Of a stretch of DNA of 64,000 nt, positions 1-12,741 are shown piece after piece (positions within the stretch are counted from its first letter, which is position 1; each line of letters begins with the position of its first letter). Made by a program: the position numbers and the translations under genes. The notes under the pieces are model-generated. The model made no database searches. It had not been told where the DNA came from and was given only the letters and a program-made list of their open reading frames with translations. Origin of the DNA: Eutrigla gurnardus (Eukaryota; Chordata; Actinopteri; Perciformes; Triglidae); contig OY741282.1 in NCBI GenBank assembly GCA_963514095.1, forward strand, positions 13,788,347 to 13,852,346, written 5' to 3'.

Positions 1-325
1 ATCACATCCCTTTACCATCCCCATCCCTTTACCATCACCATCCCTTTACCATCACCATCCCAATACCATCACCATCCTTTTACCATCACCATCCCTTTAC
101 CATCACATCCCTTTACCCTCACCATCCCTTTACCATCACCATCCCTTTACCATCACCATTCCTTTACCATCACATCCCTTTACCCTCACCATCCCTTTAC
201 CCTCACCATCCCTTTACCATCACCATCCCTTTACTATCACCATCCCTTTACCCTCACCATCCCTTTACCCTCATCATCCCTTTACCATCACCATCCCTTT
301 ACTATCACCATCCTTTTACCATCCC
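1..325. repeat. Minisatellite, about 16-17 bp unit
   Basis: Tandem array with unit CCCTTTACCATCACCAT (17 bp) and variants: a 16-bp form lacking one C, and forms with ACCCTCACCAT or ACTATCACCAT. It is already under way at base 1, so the full length is not visible. The array degenerates into a C run near 325. The units abut with no unique spacers. Confidence 0.93.
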
Positions 326-3300
326 CCCTGCCTGCCTCCCTGGAGCCCTCCCGTCCTGCAGTCAGTCATCTTGCTGCAACCCGACCCTCCTGCCTGTCGG
401 AGATAAAATATTCAGCAAGTCGCTCACAAAAGGAAACCTGCTGGAAACAAACATGGCAAACAAGGTTTACGTGCAGGCACAAAATAAATTAAAGCTCACC
501 TTGTGCACCCTGTAATTGTTTATAAAGTTGCAACTTTATCGATGAAGCTGCATTAGTGCTACAGGGAAGTTTAGACTGACTGAAGGTTTATTTTTAATCA
601 GCCAACAGAGTGTGAATGGTAACCCGGGTCGTAGATTTGAAAAATATTTTGTGCTATTGGATTTCTATTGTACTGTAACTTTCAAAAATCAATTTGCAGC
701 ATGTAGAACATAAGATATCCAGCATAAAAGCTGAAAAATGTTTGAGAGGCTAATCAATTCATTTTAGAAAGTAATTTTAATATATAGCATACAAGTAAAA
801 AAAAAAAAAGCACTAAAAACATTTGTATTTCATTATTGCAAGTCTTGGTTCAAATTGTTTCCAGTGCCTTCAGCGTACCGTATATATTCTCATCAGACCA
901 CTCATCATTCACCAGTCAGTGATCTGCAGCTATTTATCTCCACTCTGTGGTGAAGGCTAGTCAATACAAGTGGAGTGCACATAGCAGGTAGCAGTGTTTC
1001 CCAAAAGAGGGCAGCAACACGCTGCAATAGTGCTGGTTTTAGCCTCCTGATCCCAACAGACTGTCTAAATTGAGTTTTCTACGTTTATAATAGATGCTAA
1101 TTTTAACGTAATGAAATATATTCTTTAACTGCCAATATTTAGTTTTCACTTTCAGTTGCTTTAAAGCTCTTCACCTACGATAAATTACTGTATGTTCACG
1201 TTGTGTAAAAATGAAACCAAGTGTGAGTGTATGAGCGGTGTGCTGATGGCCAGAAGCTTGGACAGGTGAGGGTGGCACAGTCAATGCTGGTTTTATCTAA
1301 AAAATAAATGATGTACGTACCATGTTTTATCACCATACACTACATTTAATGCAAATACCTGGGTAGTCTATTCACATTAATGAATAAATCAGTTAAGCAT
1401 CAATGTACTGAGAGCAGGAAAACGCTTGTCTCACACCTGAACTCAATCCCACATTGGGCTCCTCCCACTTCCTGCTCCTCCTCAGACAGCTCCGCCCTCC
1501 AGACCTGAGTGAAATATTCAAGCCAATTCCAAGACTAGATTTTCCCCGCAATCCATGTTCAATTCCAGAGACATTTGGCAACTTTTGGATCTCCCTCCCA
1601 GTTCGGTTGATCTTAACAGTCTCGTGAGAACTTAACGTAGCGTAACGTTAAATACTGAGACAACTCGTTTGTTGTATCATTTAACCTGCCAAATATGAGA
1701 TGCAGCACCTCCCTACATGAGATCAGCAATGATCGTCTTACTGTCACTTTCTGCCCCTCTCTTACTCCTCTCCCTCGGCCAGTGTGGATCAGAGTTTGGT
1801 TGTTGAAAAAATAAACAGGTGATTAGACTGGCAGGATGTCAGGATACTACTCATGACCCCACTTGATCCCTCATGACCCCTGTCACAAGCGATCATGTGA
1901 CCACACCAGCAAAATGCACACACCGGCGGAGAAGAGCGCTAAGACTGTGGCGCGCTGAAGACCTCCAGGTCGGGTCATCCCTTTTTCAGAACGTCGAAAT
2001 GATGTGGTTTATTTGGATGACGAAAAAAATGTGGAAATTCACTCTGAAATCGGCACGACAGTTTAGGTCATGACACGAAAAAACAAAATCCATTTGTGAT
2101 TTGCATTTTTCTTTTAAAAACTGGCAATCACTTTGCAGGGAAAACAATGAAGCCTAAGTTGCTGACACGACATGGGAGAGGGATGCAACAACAAAATCAT
2201 AACAAAGCAACAAATGCTCACAAGTGACAGCCAGAGCAAATGTAAAAGGATTTTAAACACTAGACATCCTGTGGAAACAGATTTATTTATTTTGTTCACA
2301 CGGATCAGGTTATGTCTTGGATCAGGATATGTCCTGGACTCCTTGCAAAAACTGATTTGAAAGAGTCTTCAGCTTCAAGCTGTGCAACATCCTTGCTGCT
2401 CTGGCCATGAACATGACTGACTCCTCTCAATAGTCATTTTGCTGCTGAAGTGATTACTTCCTGTTACAATTCTGCTGCTGGCAGGACTCACTTGTGTTCA
2501 CGTTGGCCGGCTGACAGACTGACCAACAAACAGACACACAGAGAGGCTGACAGATAAACAACCAGACAGACAGACAGACGGAGCCACAGATGAGCAAGCG
2601 GGCAACGAAGGATCGGTCCATTCCAGACCTTTCTATTATGAACAGTCAGTTGGTGGTATTTGAAGTTAATCAGAAAAATAATAGCATTCTTTTCTGATTT
2701 TTATGAGCTAAGTCAAAATGTCTGCTGTGAAAAAGGGCCCGAGTGATGATGTTGGTATTAACATCTGTACATCTTCTGTATGAATTACCGACTGAATGCT
2801 GTCTGTAAGCCAAATGAGCCTTCGGGGACGTTAAAGCTTTATTAACTACTCCATATGTCGGCCCGTGTACGCAATCATCTACATTTTATTAAGGAAATGT
2901 GAATCGGATCACCGCAGATTACAAGAACTATGATATCATATCATGAAGTTTGTCTGTTGGCTGACCCAGTCGTCCAAAATGGCTCCATCCGTCATGTGAC
3001 TCCTTCGGATCGGATGGAGCCTTAACATCTCTCGGAGTGCGATTCAACTCTGGAAATCCAAGGCGGATTGAGTTATCCATAAAGCTATCTGTTGTTTACA
3101 ATCGCTGAAGTATTTTATTGAGAGAACCTTGCGGTAAATCCTTCGAGGCGCGTTGCAAATGCAAACTAATCACGGGCTCAACTGCAGGCTGTTTTTTTTT
3201 TTTCCAATATTTCTGCAGTTTTTCCTCTGCTTCCTTACTAAGTTTCCCATCAAAAGTTTAAATCTGAGGGAACAATTGGAAGTAGATTCTTAACCAATTC

Positions 3301-3374
3301 AAAGCACCGCTCCAACTCCAGACACTGATTGATGCAATTTGGGCCCTGAGTCACCGTTTGATGGGCGGACGTCA
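326..3374. other. Intergenic, no gene seen
   Basis: No open frame here resembles a known protein or has convincing exon borders. It contains ordinary AT-rich sequence, a CAGA-rich stretch around 2550-2580 and short homopolymer runs. Confidence 0.6.
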
Positions 3375-3574
3375 NNNNNNNNNNNNNNNNNNNNNNNNNN
3401 NNNNNNNNNNNNNNNNNNNNNNNNNNNNNNNNNNNNNNNNNNNNNNNNNNNNNNNNNNNNNNNNNNNNNNNNNNNNNNNNNNNNNNNNNNNNNNNNNNNN
3501 NNNNNNNNNNNNNNNNNNNNNNNNNNNNNNNNNNNNNNNNNNNNNNNNNNNNNNNNNNNNNNNNNNNNNNNNNN
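3375..3574. other. Assembly gap of 200 N
   Basis: Exactly 200 consecutive N characters, most likely a placeholder, so the true distance may differ. Reading frames crossing it are meaningless. Confidence 0.98.
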
Positions 3575-3781
3575 GGGGACAAGATGTTGTCTCCAAAAAG
3601 TGTGGATCTTTTCTGACAGGGAGTTGAACCAGCTGTTTGAATCTGAGGAGAGGTTAAGAATAAACATGCGGATATATGAGGTTCTTTTGTTTCACGCAAA
3701 AACCTGAGCTATTTCATTTGTGGTCTAAATTAAAAAGAAAACCTTTGAATGTCAATTGATATCTTACACAGCTTCATGATG

Positions 3782-3843
<62 letters not shown>
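3782..3843. repeat. (CT)n(CA)n microsatellite
   Basis: Compound dinucleotide tract: about 7 CT units run straight into about 23 CA units. It lies 200 bp after the assembly gap. Confidence 0.95.
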
Positions 3844-3845
<2 letters not shown>

Positions 3846-3945
3846 ATCAACTGACTCTGATGACTTTATAATGGTGTCTGCTAACTGGATAGAAATACTT
3901 TTAATTGGCACGGAGCCATTTAACTGATTAAAGCAACCACATCAA

Positions 3946-3948
<3 letters not shown>

Positions 3949-4019
<71 letters not shown>
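3949..4019. repeat. (GT)n microsatellite
   Basis: About 35 uninterrupted TG units, opposite in strand sense to the (CA)n tract about 100 bp upstream. Confidence 0.95.
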
Positions 4020-4021
<2 letters not shown>

Positions 4022-4382
4022 ATTGATACATTATTTATATGGTTATAACGAACTAACAGCTATCATGATTGATATGCAAAGACTGAAACGTAGCAGGCAG
4101 TAGCCTAATTAAAAGAATGTCACATTTTTTTAAGGTTTTAAGTATTTTAGGGGGAAAAAGATCTAATCTTTTCTGGATTAAGGGTCTGAAGAAGGAAGGT
4201 AAAGTATTAAAGTGTATTAAAGTGTAAATATGTTCCTTATGTACGCAGGTGAGAGAAATGTTTTTAAAGCTAGAGTTGGTCAGGATATATTGGTCGGGAT
4301 ATATTGATAATTCCTACAAAAACAACAAAAAAGCTTCTGGAAAAGATTACTGACCTCAGCTTTAATACCAAGAAAGGTTGAT

Positions 4383-4407
4383 GGGGGGGGGGGGGGGGGG
4401 GGGGGGG
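4383..4407. repeat. Poly-G tract of 25
   Basis: An uninterrupted run of 25 G followed by CGG. Such runs are unstable and prone to sequencing error, so its exact length is doubtful. Confidence 0.9.
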
Positions 4408-4787
4408 CGGCCTGTCATTGAGAGATGACCAAAGGAAGTTGGGCTGGAAATTAACATCTTTGACTGCTACTGCATGCTTGATCTCAATACCAACTCATAA
4501 ACACAGACATAAGACCTTACGTCCTGCGTAACATTCAGACGTAACATGGTCATAAGTAGACAGATGTCTGCCACTCATTCATAACAGTAAGAGCCACTCC
4601 TCTGTTGTCTTTGCACCGCACCCCTATACTGTATCACTGGACCTCAGACCTGAAAGCACACTAGTTCTGTAATCACTGAAACAACATCATTGATTTTGAC
4701 TTTATCATATTATAATACATAGTGCCTCTCCCAACTCTGCTTCAATGCATATTTTTATGGCTATATTAACTGGACTCTCTCTTTCTA

Positions 4788-4788
<1 letters not shown>

Positions 4789-4884
<96 letters not shown>

Positions 4885-4899
4885 CTCTCTCTCACACAC
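4789..4899. repeat. (CA)n(CT)n(CA)n compound microsatellite
   Basis: About 46 CA units, then about 6 CT units, then a short CA return. It yields false frames coding Thr-His and Val-Cys runs on both strands. Confidence 0.95.
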
Positions 4900-5057
4900 G
4901 GTAACTCCCTTTCTCCAAATGACTGAAATAACACTATTACTCTTGCCATCATCATGTCAAAACCCTTTTCAGTGTCAGCCTGTCTTGCCCAGCATGGATG
5001 ACCAGACCTGCAGCTGTCAAAATTCCACAAAAAAATAATAAAGACTCCTCGAGACCC

Positions 5058-5085
5058 AAGAAGAAGAAGAAGAAGAAGAAGAAGA
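5058..5085. repeat. (AAG)n microsatellite
   Basis: About nine AAG units inside a purine-rich stretch of the + strand. Confidence 0.9.
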
Positions 5086-7859
5086 GAGGAGAAGTTGAAA
5101 GGTAAGGTGAATTCCAGGGGAGTAAAAACTCTGGGAATTTATGAAGCTCCTTGTCTGATTTAGAACAACAACCGCCTTTTTTTTTTTTTTTTTGCTGAAA
5201 GGTGTGAGCGGCACGCCAGCACCGTCGCGCCTTCCTTCACCTGAAAAGAAAGAAAGCCTGCAGAGACCTCAGAAACCCACGGCAACCCCACGGCCCGGCC
5301 CACAGACACACCTTGACACGCACCTGTCAAAGACGTCGATAGGGTTTTTGTGTGCACGTGCACGAGAGGGCGAGACTGGGGTGGTGGGGTGCAGAAAGTG
5401 TGAGTGAGTGTGCAGCGCAGCTCTGTGGGTGGCAAAGTAGAGGGATCGCTGGATCTGACAGGAGCTATTTGACTAATCCAAAACAACAGCTGTAAGGTAG
5501 GGATGAGGGGATGAGGAGGGGGGGAGTACAGGAGGAGAAGGGGGTGAGCAGGGCTGTCAGTTACGGAGGAGTATTCGGGGAGAGGGGGAATTATGGAAAG
5601 GGAATATGAAAATGAATTCCGCATGTAAGCCCTGAGGAGGAAAAGAAGCGAAAACAGAGAACGAAAAAGTTGGAGAAAAAAGGAAAAGAGGAGGGTGAGG
5701 TGCACTATTGTGAGTAGAGAAGAGGTGATAGAGGGAAAAGGGAGACAGGCAGAAACTTGGTCAGACCTAACAGGGTACCGCTGGGGGGGTTGCATCCATT
5801 AACCTCTACACAGGGGGTTGTATCAGCACACACGGCAACACAGGTGAGAATGATTACACTCACACATACACACGGCGTCCTTGCGGCCTTCATTACACAT
5901 CTGGTTGAGTTTTGTTGAGGGAAGCAGCGTTGGGGTGGTCCTTGCTCCTCTAACAAGTCTGTCCTGTTAACACAGCGGGCCACGGAGAGTCCATCACCCC
6001 GCGGGGCAGCATCTTAATATCTTAACATCTCCGTCAGCAGCACACGCAGTGTGGCGGAGCAAACCTAAGCAACCAAAAGGTTGGCATCCAACGTGGCGGC
6101 GGGTGGGAGGATCGTCGTAGTAACCAAGAATCTGAACTCCTAAAAGTAGTCCTGCAAATAATCCCCATAAAAGCACATTTTATAGAGGCGTCATTTCTTT
6201 TTGCCTTTTATTGGATAGAAAACAGTAGATCCTGACAGGAGGCAAAAAAAAAAAAAAAAAGAGAGAGGAGAGTGACATCTGAAGTCACTCGCCAAAACCA
6301 AGACAGCATCTGAGACCGCCGGCCCACCAGGACCCCCCATTGGTTCCCCTTCAGCTGCCAGAACCAAACAACGACCAGCACAGTTCGACGCCAAAGTGTG
6401 AAAAGTGTCTTCAGCTGCAGTTTCATCATCACTGCATCACACATCATCATGCATATTTAACAGTCATGCTTTTAGTTGTGCAGACATTTTTATAATGCAA
6501 CACTTGATGAACATATTGAAACGTGATGATGGTTAGTGTGTTTAATACACAAGGTTTCAACATAGGATTTCTCATATAATAATGTTGTTTTGCAGTCCCA
6601 TGACTGTAAACACTGCTTTATTTTCAAAATAAAATACATGAGAATAATACATGATATACCCGAGAGTGTCAGATCAAATTCAAACCATCTGGGCGCTGTA
6701 GTTTTCACTTAACTTCACCGAAACACAAGTGATCGGTGCATTCGTACTGGTGAGGAGGAGGTTATTTACAGCAGCAGAACGCCGTGCACTGACTCAAAGG
6801 GAACGTACGGACATGTGACCCAGTGCGACGCTGTGGCTCGCTATGTGATAGAGATGTCCTGTGATTCTGCATCCGCAGGTGAAAAGTGGTCTTGAATTAT
6901 CAAGTAGATTCACTTCATTTAAGTATGTACGTTTTCATCTTTGCTTCGCATAAATGTGCAAAAAAACTCAACATGAGGTTTAACTGGAATCCAGACCTCA
7001 CTGCATACCGAGACAGAGGTCTGCGATCTGTGGTTCTGGGTTCTGGGTTCTGCTCAGGGACTTGGCTGTGAAGCCCAGTTTTTGTGGCTTCAAACCAAAC
7101 CAAGAACAGAAACCATTTTTTACTTAAAGATCTTTCTTTAAATGTCTGGCTTCTCTCATCTCCCTCCTCAGTGTCTAGAAACCGTGAGAGCCAAATGGGG
7201 GCTTCTTCTTCTCCTCCGATACATCGCTGCGGTATCGCCGAAGTATCTGAGGGTATTTCGCTGAGGTAAACTGAAGCATCACTCTGATGGGATCAGGCCA
7301 TGTTTGGTCATGAATGCGGTTTTGGGCGAAGAGATGTGAATGAAAGGGAATGAAAACTGACAGGGCAAAGCAGTTGAGGGCAACGGGGGCCGATGCATTG
7401 ATGGCTTTGGCCGGACCAATGCAGCCGATATAACCATCCAGGTGTTCCGGTCGCTTTGGCCGGAGCTCTGAGAAAGTGAGCAACCATCTCCATGTCAGTA
7501 ATGTGGTATGTAAAGAAGAAACACACACAAACAGAGAGTCAAAGACAAGACAGCATGAAGTGATTTGAGAAACCTTCAGCTCTAAGAAAACCCCGGAAAG
7601 TCTGAATTTCTTATTTTATTGCATCTACTGTCTATAATGTAAAAAAAATATTTTATACTTCTAATTTAGACCCCTTAAAATAATGATCCATTTCCTTCAC
7701 ATACACCCCCTTAACCCAAACTGTGAAACCTGGACGTCTAGACCTGGGCTCCCTAACCCTAACCCTCTTTAAAGTCACTTTGGGAACTTTAAACACGCCT
7801 TCATGTCTGATTGGGTCTCGGTTCTTCAGTAACTTATACAAAGCAGCTCCTGCACCATG

Positions 7860-7861
<2 letters not shown>
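5086..7861. other. Intergenic, no gene seen
   Basis: Purine/pyrimidine-skewed sequence gives chance frames of up to about 210 codons on the - strand (5160-5795). These are low-complexity Ser/Pro/Leu/Phe with no recognisable domain. No exon of a known gene was found. Confidence 0.6.

Positions 7862-7933
<72 letters not shown>
7862..7933. repeat. (GT)n microsatellite
   Basis: About 36 uninterrupted TG units. Confidence 0.95.
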
Positions 7934-7934
<1 letters not shown>

Positions 7935-8077
7935 AAGTGCTCATGACTGCATCTTGGACCTAAGTAGCAACAGATGCTGCGCTGACCTCAGAGGCTTCCT
8001 GGAAACGCAAATTTGTCAAAATGAAGCAGGAAAAAGAGAGAGCAGCAGTTTAGGTAAATGTAACATATAGGACACAG

Positions 8078-8080
<3 letters not shown>

Positions 8081-8110
<30 letters not shown>
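8081..8110. repeat. (CA)n microsatellite
   Basis: Fifteen CA units. Confidence 0.93.
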
Positions 8111-8112
<2 letters not shown>

Positions 8113-8227
8113 ATTCCATGCACACCCACAAACGCAGCACGGACACACTCGTACATGTGCAACTTCAGAATGTGAAGGAACTCCAAATTTAGAGTCGAGT
8201 ACTGTTACATGGGATACACATGAATAA

Positions 8228-8228
<1 letters not shown>

Positions 8229-8269
<41 letters not shown>
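8229..8269. repeat. (CA)n microsatellite
   Basis: About 20 CA units, second of a pair about 120 bp apart. Confidence 0.93.
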
Positions 8270-8270
<1 letters not shown>

Positions 8271-8271
<1 letters not shown>

Positions 8272-9756
8272 TCCTGTGAGTAAACTGCTTATGTGAATTT
8301 ACAGAATATGCCAAATAATGAAGAGCTGAGGAAGAGTGCAAATCAATCTTGAGTTTTTCACTTGCAAATAAAACAAAACACTAACAGGAGCCAGTGTTGA
8401 CTTTTCAGACCAATTTTTAAAGATTACAACTGAAATCGTGAAAAAAAAAATGTATTCTAACTGAACAGATTAAAAAGGAAAAAAAGAAAAAAGATCACCT
8501 CCCCTAACCCTTCATTTCAGTTTGTGTCGGGAAAGGAAAACAACAAAATAAATGTGTGCAGCTGAAATGCTTTCCCCAGAGGAGATAAAATTAAGCAGCA
8601 TAGTGTAGATTTTGATGAAGGACAATTTCCTGCTGATGTAATGACAGAGCATTTGAAACACAGCTTGTAAAACAAATCGTTTTCTTTCTCTGGCTTTGTT
8701 CCGGGGGGCAGTTTTTTTAAACAGATAACACCAAATTATTCGATGTGTGATTTAATGCCGCCGCGCCTCACCGAGAACCACTTTGCCCTCTCAAACGTCT
8801 CTCCCCTCCCCCCCCCCCCCTTTCTTTTCTTTCTCTAAGCACCGGAAGCAATCACGCTATCTCGGTGACGAACAAGCGGCCTGACCGCATGATATCACCT
8901 CTTCAGGAAAACAAGAGGAAACGCGTGCCAGTTGCTCTCACATGTGATCAATTATTTTACGGTGAAGTAGGGCTGGGGGGGAAAAAATTCAACCATTAGC
9001 CCCTTAGTGCAGGGATCATACTGAGGGTAATAGTGACTAAACACTGAATAAACACATTTGGCTAATAGGTCATTCAGACCCGGAGCGGCGAAGGTGAGCC
9101 TGCTGATTGGCCACGAGGTTGTTTGAGCGCTGGCGATATGTGCATGAACAGCAATGGACAAAACAACACTTTATAATATAATAACTCATCATGTTTTTTG
9201 TCAAGACTGTCAATTTTAAAAGGAAACAGGCTACAGGACTGTCACGCAGCTGCAATTAGTGGTGTGCGTGTCAGCTTTGATAGAGATTTTTTATTAGAAA
9301 AACAAGTTTATTTGTCAAATTCATAAAGAATTATGTCATGCTACTGGTCTCAAAAACTTTTCAAGGATTATGTCAATTTATTTCATTGCCAACTATGGAT
9401 CCATACTTTATTTTTAAAGGATAAAATGTCACACATGCATACGCACAACATAATATCAAAAACTAGTGGAAGAAGTATCCATTTGTTTACGTAAAAGTAG
9501 TGGTGATACAGCATAAAAATATTTTATTACAAGTAAAAGTCCTCAAGCAAACGTGTATAAATAATATAACTAATTAGTGATAGATAAAGATAGTATAAGG
9601 TAATAAATAGTGAGAAATAATAATTATAGATAACTAATTAGTTATTGATTGATAATATTGTGTTGTTATTGATTGTCGAATAGAAAATTATTCAATTAAA
9701 GTAGAGGAACATGTTACGTTTTTAGATATTTCTATTATTTTGTTCACCTTATGTAT

Positions 9757-9758
<2 letters not shown>
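8271..9758. other. Intergenic, no gene seen
   Basis: AT-rich DNA with homopolymer A and C runs (a C run near 8808-8820). The stretch 9540-9680 is very AT-rich and contains two copies of TAACTAATTAGT. No coding evidence. Confidence 0.6.

Positions 9759-9821
<63 letters not shown>
9759..9821. repeat. (CA)n microsatellite
   Basis: About 31 CA units. Confidence 0.95.
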
Positions 9822-9822
<1 letters not shown>

Positions 9823-12061
9823 CTTCAGGCGCTACATGAACATAGTGAAACTCTCCTAATTTACACAAGCTGAAGGTTCCCCCTCTAATTCCAGCACCTT
9901 TAACCTCAACATAAGAAGCAGGTACTCACAGGAAAACCCTTGTCCCTGGTGCTCACTGCAGCAAATACACTGCAACCATATTCATCTACTCAAACACGGT
10001 CTTTGTACATTTGTATTTTTAATGGATGAGGCACTCGTCTTAATTCAAGATTTTTTTTTTTGCAGCAGAATGTGATTCTACTTTTTTTAATATGCCCTTG
10101 GTTTTTAGTGGAATAGCTTCGGAGCACACTGACCGTGCTCTCCGTCTCTCTCTTCCCATCGCCCTCTCCTCCCCTCCCACTGTTTATCCCTCTGGCGGTG
10201 CAACAGGCCCCAGAGCCCAGAGGCAAGTCGTGTTCTCAGGGAAACGGCAACTCTCCACAGAGCCGATATCAAAATAGTTTAAAATGTGAATTGTCTGATA
10301 GTTCCCAGTGAGCGCCGAGCCGAGCCAAACACTTCCAGATCCCCCTGCCAGCAGAATGTAAACAGAGCCGGGGGGGGGGGGCTGGAAGCCAGCGAGTGAA
10401 CCTGTTGTGTTCTCGTTGGTTTGCTTGGTTGGACCAAAGTTTTATTTGAATTTATTTCTTTTCCCTACAGTAAAGGAACGTGTTGTTTTTGCTCCAAAAG
10501 TCAAGAGCGTGCAGGTGGTGACTCTTGATGAGGAAATATTTTGTCAGAGCTAGAATACTGAGATGAACCAGACGAAAGCACAGTTATTTCTTCAGGTCTA
10601 AAATTAACAACAGTGAGAAAACAATGTTGGAATTTTTATACAGTGTAAAATTTGCTTAGTCTGCTCACCTCGGGCTACAAGATGCTGCCCATGTGATCGC
10701 AATGTCTCCAACGGGATACTCATCTGTCTGATATACAATATTAAAGGTCATAACAGGTCATTAAAGTTTCTTTTGAGAATCATCTTTTGCACCTCATATA
10801 AACAGAAAGGAGAAGATCATTCGTGGGGGAGGGTTTCTGAGATAATGGACATGAAAACACTTTGTAACTGCCCTCCTTTTATTAACATCTGCTGGTTTCT
10901 TTATTATTATTATTTGGATCTATTTCAGGGAATGTCTGATGCAAATGCTTGCAACTCTAAGAACATTTTTGAGTGTTTATTATTATTATTAGTCACCAAG
11001 AAGCCTATAAAGTCATAAATAACATATTACTTCTGTGTTTGACTGTCACTGTTAGACTATTTAAACACCTGCCGCCACTTGCTGCACAGATGAGTTATAG
11101 CTGTGGACAAATACATGAAACCATTTACTGCTTATGAATGCTAAATAGAGGGACATGAAGTAAAGTGTTGCCCAAAATGGTAATAATATGATAGAATACC
11201 CAGGAATGTTTAACAGAAAAGTTGTGCACATAAAACAAATAATCAGAAGTTGGTACGGCGTCCAAAGTTTAATGCGTCTATGTTTATATAACAAACATAT
11301 TTATTGAATGTTTCTTTCTCTGCTTTCTTTGCAGTAATTCCCCTCTAAAACATGGGATTCTCTGTTGGTACTACACAAGGTGTGTTCTTAGAAAGTCCAC
11401 ATTGCCTCTTAGAGCATATTAAAGTTATTATAAATGATTGCTCCCTACAGCTCTTGAAAAGTGCCTTGAACAGCTTATGTAATAGTAACTCTGGTGAGGT
11501 TGTTGGACTGTTGGTGAGGGGAAATATAGGGAAACACATTATCGAGAGGGGGAAAAATGGTTATGACTTTTTATTAAATGTGTTAAAAAGGCAAATTGAA
11601 TTTACATGACGAGCCTGATGACAGCTGCGCATTGGGAGGGAAATGTCACGACCTCGAGGCGCAAATACAAAATCCTGTATGTGTGAAATCCCGGCTTCGT
11701 TTTTCAAACCACAGATGATCCGTGCTGAAAATCTAAACTCCCCTGAACATGGAAAATTCAATTATCTTCACTCGTTTGCCAAAAACACGTAATTTGATGT
11801 ACTCTGTGTGTTTGTATGCAGACACTCTCTGAATGTGTATATTTTCAGTGCATTTGGGATTTGTGGATTTCAAGATTTAATATTTGTGCAAGCACGCCTG
11901 CATGCCGAAAGAAAAATAAATATTGCGTAATTCTTGATTTGTTTGCTCACATGTTTGTTTCCACTGGCTTTCAGAATATGTTTTATCAATGGTTGATTTC
12001 ATAGAGTTACACAATGTAACCTATGAAATGAATTATACAATCGTCATCATCACCAGTACAA

Positions 12062-12063
<2 letters not shown>
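9822..12063. other. Intergenic, no gene seen
   Basis: No recognisable exon. Open frames at 11352-11609 and 11816-12004 (+) lack known domains. A 10-G run lies near 10371-10380. The complex stretch 11600-11760 could be conserved non-coding DNA, but that cannot be judged from one genome. Confidence 0.5.

Positions 12064-12101
<38 letters not shown>
12064..12101. repeat. (GT)n microsatellite
   Basis: About 19 GT units, about 80 bp before the retrotransposon fragment. It makes a false Val-Cys run in the frame that enters that fragment. Confidence 0.94.
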
Positions 12102-12102
<1 letters not shown>

Positions 12103-12179
12103 ATGCTGTATAAACATTCTACTGTGAAGCCGAGTATGTTCAGCCTGTGTAATGATGTCTCAATGTTCTCTCATGTAAC

Positions 12180-12519
12180 AGCTAATACTCCTGATGTTGT
12201 TGTTGTTAATGAAAATCATAGAGAGGTGCTCATTCTGGAGGTCGGCTGTACCTTTGATTACAGCCTAGAGGAGGCCTTTCTGACCAAAGTGCTGAAATAT
12301 CAGCAGCTGAAGCAGACCATCTCTCAGCTAGGCTACAGGTGTAAACTTCTAGTCTTTATATTTGGTAGTCTGGGGCATGCGCATAAGTTGGTTGTGAGGG
12401 GCCTTCAGATGGCCGGCCTCCCTAAAAGAAGAGCTAAACAGTTGGCCAGGTACTGCTCAGTCTCAGTTATTATTGGTAGCCGTTCAATCTGGAGGAGACG
12501 TTGTTTTTTGTATCCTTAA
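12180..12519 (+). pseudogene. Retrotransposon ORF C-terminus, fragment
   Basis: About 112 in-frame codons to a TAA stop. Motifs seen in order: PDVVVVN, then LILEVGCTFD about ten residues later, LTKVLKYQQLK, YRCKLLVFIFGSLGH, LPKRRAKQLARY and IWRRRCFLYP at the C-terminus. The PD with a following LILEVG is compatible with a PD-(D/E)xK-type endonuclease core, but this is inference. There is no start codon of its own: upstream codons in frame run through the (GT)n tract and unrelated DNA. It is a dead remnant, not a host gene. The frame has no internal stop, so the insertion may be fairly young. Confidence 0.6.
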
Positions 12520-12688
12520 ATGTCTGTTTTCTATCTGACCTGTAGGTCATTTTGTATGTAACTGCGTTCAGCTGCCCAGGCGTTTTGTGTCTGACCGTCT
12601 TCCATTGTCAACTGCACTGGCAGTGTTTATGTCCCTTGTGCAAGAACCCTTGTACTTCTCTATATGTGGGCATAAATAAATATTTAAA

Positions 12689-12739
<51 letters not shown>
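12180..12739 (+). mobile_element. 5'-truncated non-LTR retrotransposon, 3' end
   Basis: This is the last part of a LINE-type open frame, its 3' UTR and a simple-repeat tail. The frame ends at the TAA at 12517-12519. About 170 bp of non-coding sequence follow, ending in an A-rich stretch that passes directly into (TG)n at 12690-12739. The body lacks any reverse transcriptase core, as expected for a 5'-truncated insertion. The family cannot be named securely. The C-terminal region resembles the one after the reverse transcriptase in fish elements that carry a restriction-like endonuclease. No target-site duplication was identified. Confidence 0.65.

Positions 12740-12741
<2 letters not shown>

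Noticed and set aside
1..325. Possible CRISPR array
   Set aside because: The units abut with no unique spacers and the genome is eukaryotic; it is a minisatellite.
3250..3707. Frames of 74-149 codons across the N gap
   Set aside because: Most of the residues are unknown because of the 200-N gap; the flanks show no protein similarity.
4705..5038. Open frames of Thr-His or Val-Cys runs
   Set aside because: They are direct translations of (CA)n/(GT)n arrays. The same holds for those at 7723-8070, 12608-12841, 14476-14731, 19154-19639, 41108-41416, 43521-44250, 55124-55448 and 60001-60270.
5160..5795. 211-codon frame on the - strand
   Set aside because: Low-complexity Ser/Pro/Leu/Phe composition from purine-rich + strand DNA; no domain and no splice partners.
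7751..7766. CCCTAACCCTAACCCT, telomere-like
   Set aside because: Fewer than three units; too short to be called an interstitial telomeric array.
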